From: Thermohalobaculum sp035513135 | GTDB lineage: Bacteria > Pseudomonadota > Alphaproteobacteria > Rhodobacterales > Rhodobacteraceae | Direction: 5' to 3' | Length of the DNA stretch: 5,859 nt | Assembly (NCBI GenBank): GCA_035513135.1 | Contig: DATKCQ010000149.1 | Location: 1-5,859 of the forward strand | Shown: positions 5,259 to 5,859 of the stretch, one piece after another | Layout of the letters: every line of letters begins with the position of its first letter | How positions within the stretch are numbered: position 1 is the stretch's first letter | The notes under the pieces: model-generated | Databases searched by the model: none | Told to the model about the DNA's origin: nothing | What the model saw: only the letters and a program-made list of their open reading frames with translations | Translations under genes and position numbers: made by a program

Positions 5259-5859
5259 ACGCAGCGTCAGGCTGGCCCACGCGCCGAGCTCGACCCGGTC
5301 CTCGCGCCTGAGGCCGTGGCCGGCATAGACCGCCTCGACGCCGCGCGCCTGGGCGCGCAGCAGCCCCGAGAGGACCGCCCTTCCCCCCGGCGCCAGGTGC
5401 CGCGCCAGCTCGGGCGCCATGCGCCTGAGGGGCGCCGCGAGGATGTTGGCGAACACCAGGTCGTAGGGCGCTCCGGCGCGGACCAGCCCACCGCGCAGGC
5501 CGGCCGCCTCGCCCACCCGCACCCACGGGGTCAGGCGGTTGGCGCGCACGTTCTCGCGCGCCGTCCAGACCGCCACCGGGTCGATGTCGGTGGCGAGGCT
5601 GGGCACCCTCCAGGCGCGCGCCGCCGCCATCGCCAGCACGCCGGTGCCGCAGCCGATATCGGCCACCCGGCGCGGGCGCACGCCCCGGCGGATCAGCCGC
5701 TCGAGCAGCAGCAGACAACCCCGCGTCGAGCCGTGGTGGCCGGTGCCGAAGGCCATCGCCGCCTCGATGCGCAGGCCGAGTCGGTTCGGCGCGATGCGCT
5801 GCGCGTCGTGGGCACCGAAAAGCACGAACCGCCCGGCCTCGACCGGGGTGAGCTCGCGC
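5247..5859 (-). CDS. prmA: PrmA, ribosomal protein L11 methyltransferase, C-terminal part (start lies beyond right edge)
   Basis: SAM-dependent methyltransferase that trimethylates ribosomal protein L11. The window holds 203 complete codons and the stop; the N-terminal substrate-recognition domain is mostly outside. The first residues, ELTPVEAGRF, lead into AMAFGTGHH (about 5730-5755), the PrmA form of the AFGTGxH motif. SAM motif I VADIGCGTG is at about 5640-5666, the acidic loop TDIDP at about 5577-5590, and NILAAPL, the substrate-side motif that distinguishes PrmA, at 5427-5447. The reading frame continues through the right edge, so the GTG at 5825 is internal and not a start. The gene ends in RRLK next to a 19-bp tandem duplication and converges on DUF1127. 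Confidence 0.94.
   Translation of the reverse strand, partial: RELTPVEAGRFVLFGAHDAQRIAPNRLGLRIEAAMAFGTGHHGSTRGCLLLLERLIRRGVRPRRVADIGCGTGVLAMAAARAWRVPSLATDIDPVAVWTARENVRANRLTPWVRVGEAAGLRGGLVRAGAPYDLVFANILAAPLRRMAPELARHLAPGGRAVLSGLLRAQARGVEAVYAGHGLRREDRVELGAWASLTLRRLK

Noticed and set aside
5233..5825. GTG at 5825 as the prmA start
   Set aside because: PrmA-type sequence (ELTPVEAGRF) continues in frame upstream to the window edge, and starting here would remove the N-terminal domain.

Overview
The window reads as a conserved chromosomal housekeeping block from a GC-rich alphaproteobacterium, most likely Rhodobacterales-like. The reasons are the gene order ruvC-ruvA-ruvB-ybgC-tolQ-tolR-tolA, strong G/C preference at third codon positions, a short DUF1127 gene, and a Pro/Glu-rich TolA. 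The placement rests on gene order and protein character only; no database search was possible.

Layout, from right to left, since most genes are on the minus strand. At 5247-5859 lies the C-terminal two thirds of prmA (ribosomal protein L11 methyltransferase), which enters from the right edge. Convergent with it is a 70-residue DUF1127 gene on the plus strand (4948-5160). The 86 bp between their stop codons hold a GC-rich hairpin and a 19-bp tandem duplication. Between DUF1127 and ruvC is a 271-bp divergent control region, with a possible degenerate LexA box on the ruv side and a possible promoter and a TGC-N3-GCA dyad on the DUF1127 side. Then come ruvC, ruvA and ruvB (Holliday junction resolvase, DNA-binding subunit and branch-migration motor) with ATGA or few-base spacing, followed 7 bp later by ybgC (hotdog acyl-CoA thioesterase). 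A gap of about 175 bp with a perfect dyad separates ybgC from tolQ. tolQ and tolR overlap by one base, and tolA starts 65 bp after tolR and runs off the left edge.

Functionally there are two modules. RuvABC processes recombination intermediates. TolQRA is the ion-driven inner-membrane motor of the Tol-Pal system, which keeps the outer membrane attached during division; YbgC is its usual genetic companion. All recognisable catalytic and ion-path residues are intact, so these look like working genes.

I found no mobile element, CRISPR array, tRNA or rRNA, and no evidence of a new multi-gene system. The points worth a second look are small: the putative SOS box, two short tandem duplications that each span a stop codon (tolR and prmA), competing hairpin arms after DUF1127, a dyad before tolQ, and unusual N-termini on TolQ and RuvB.
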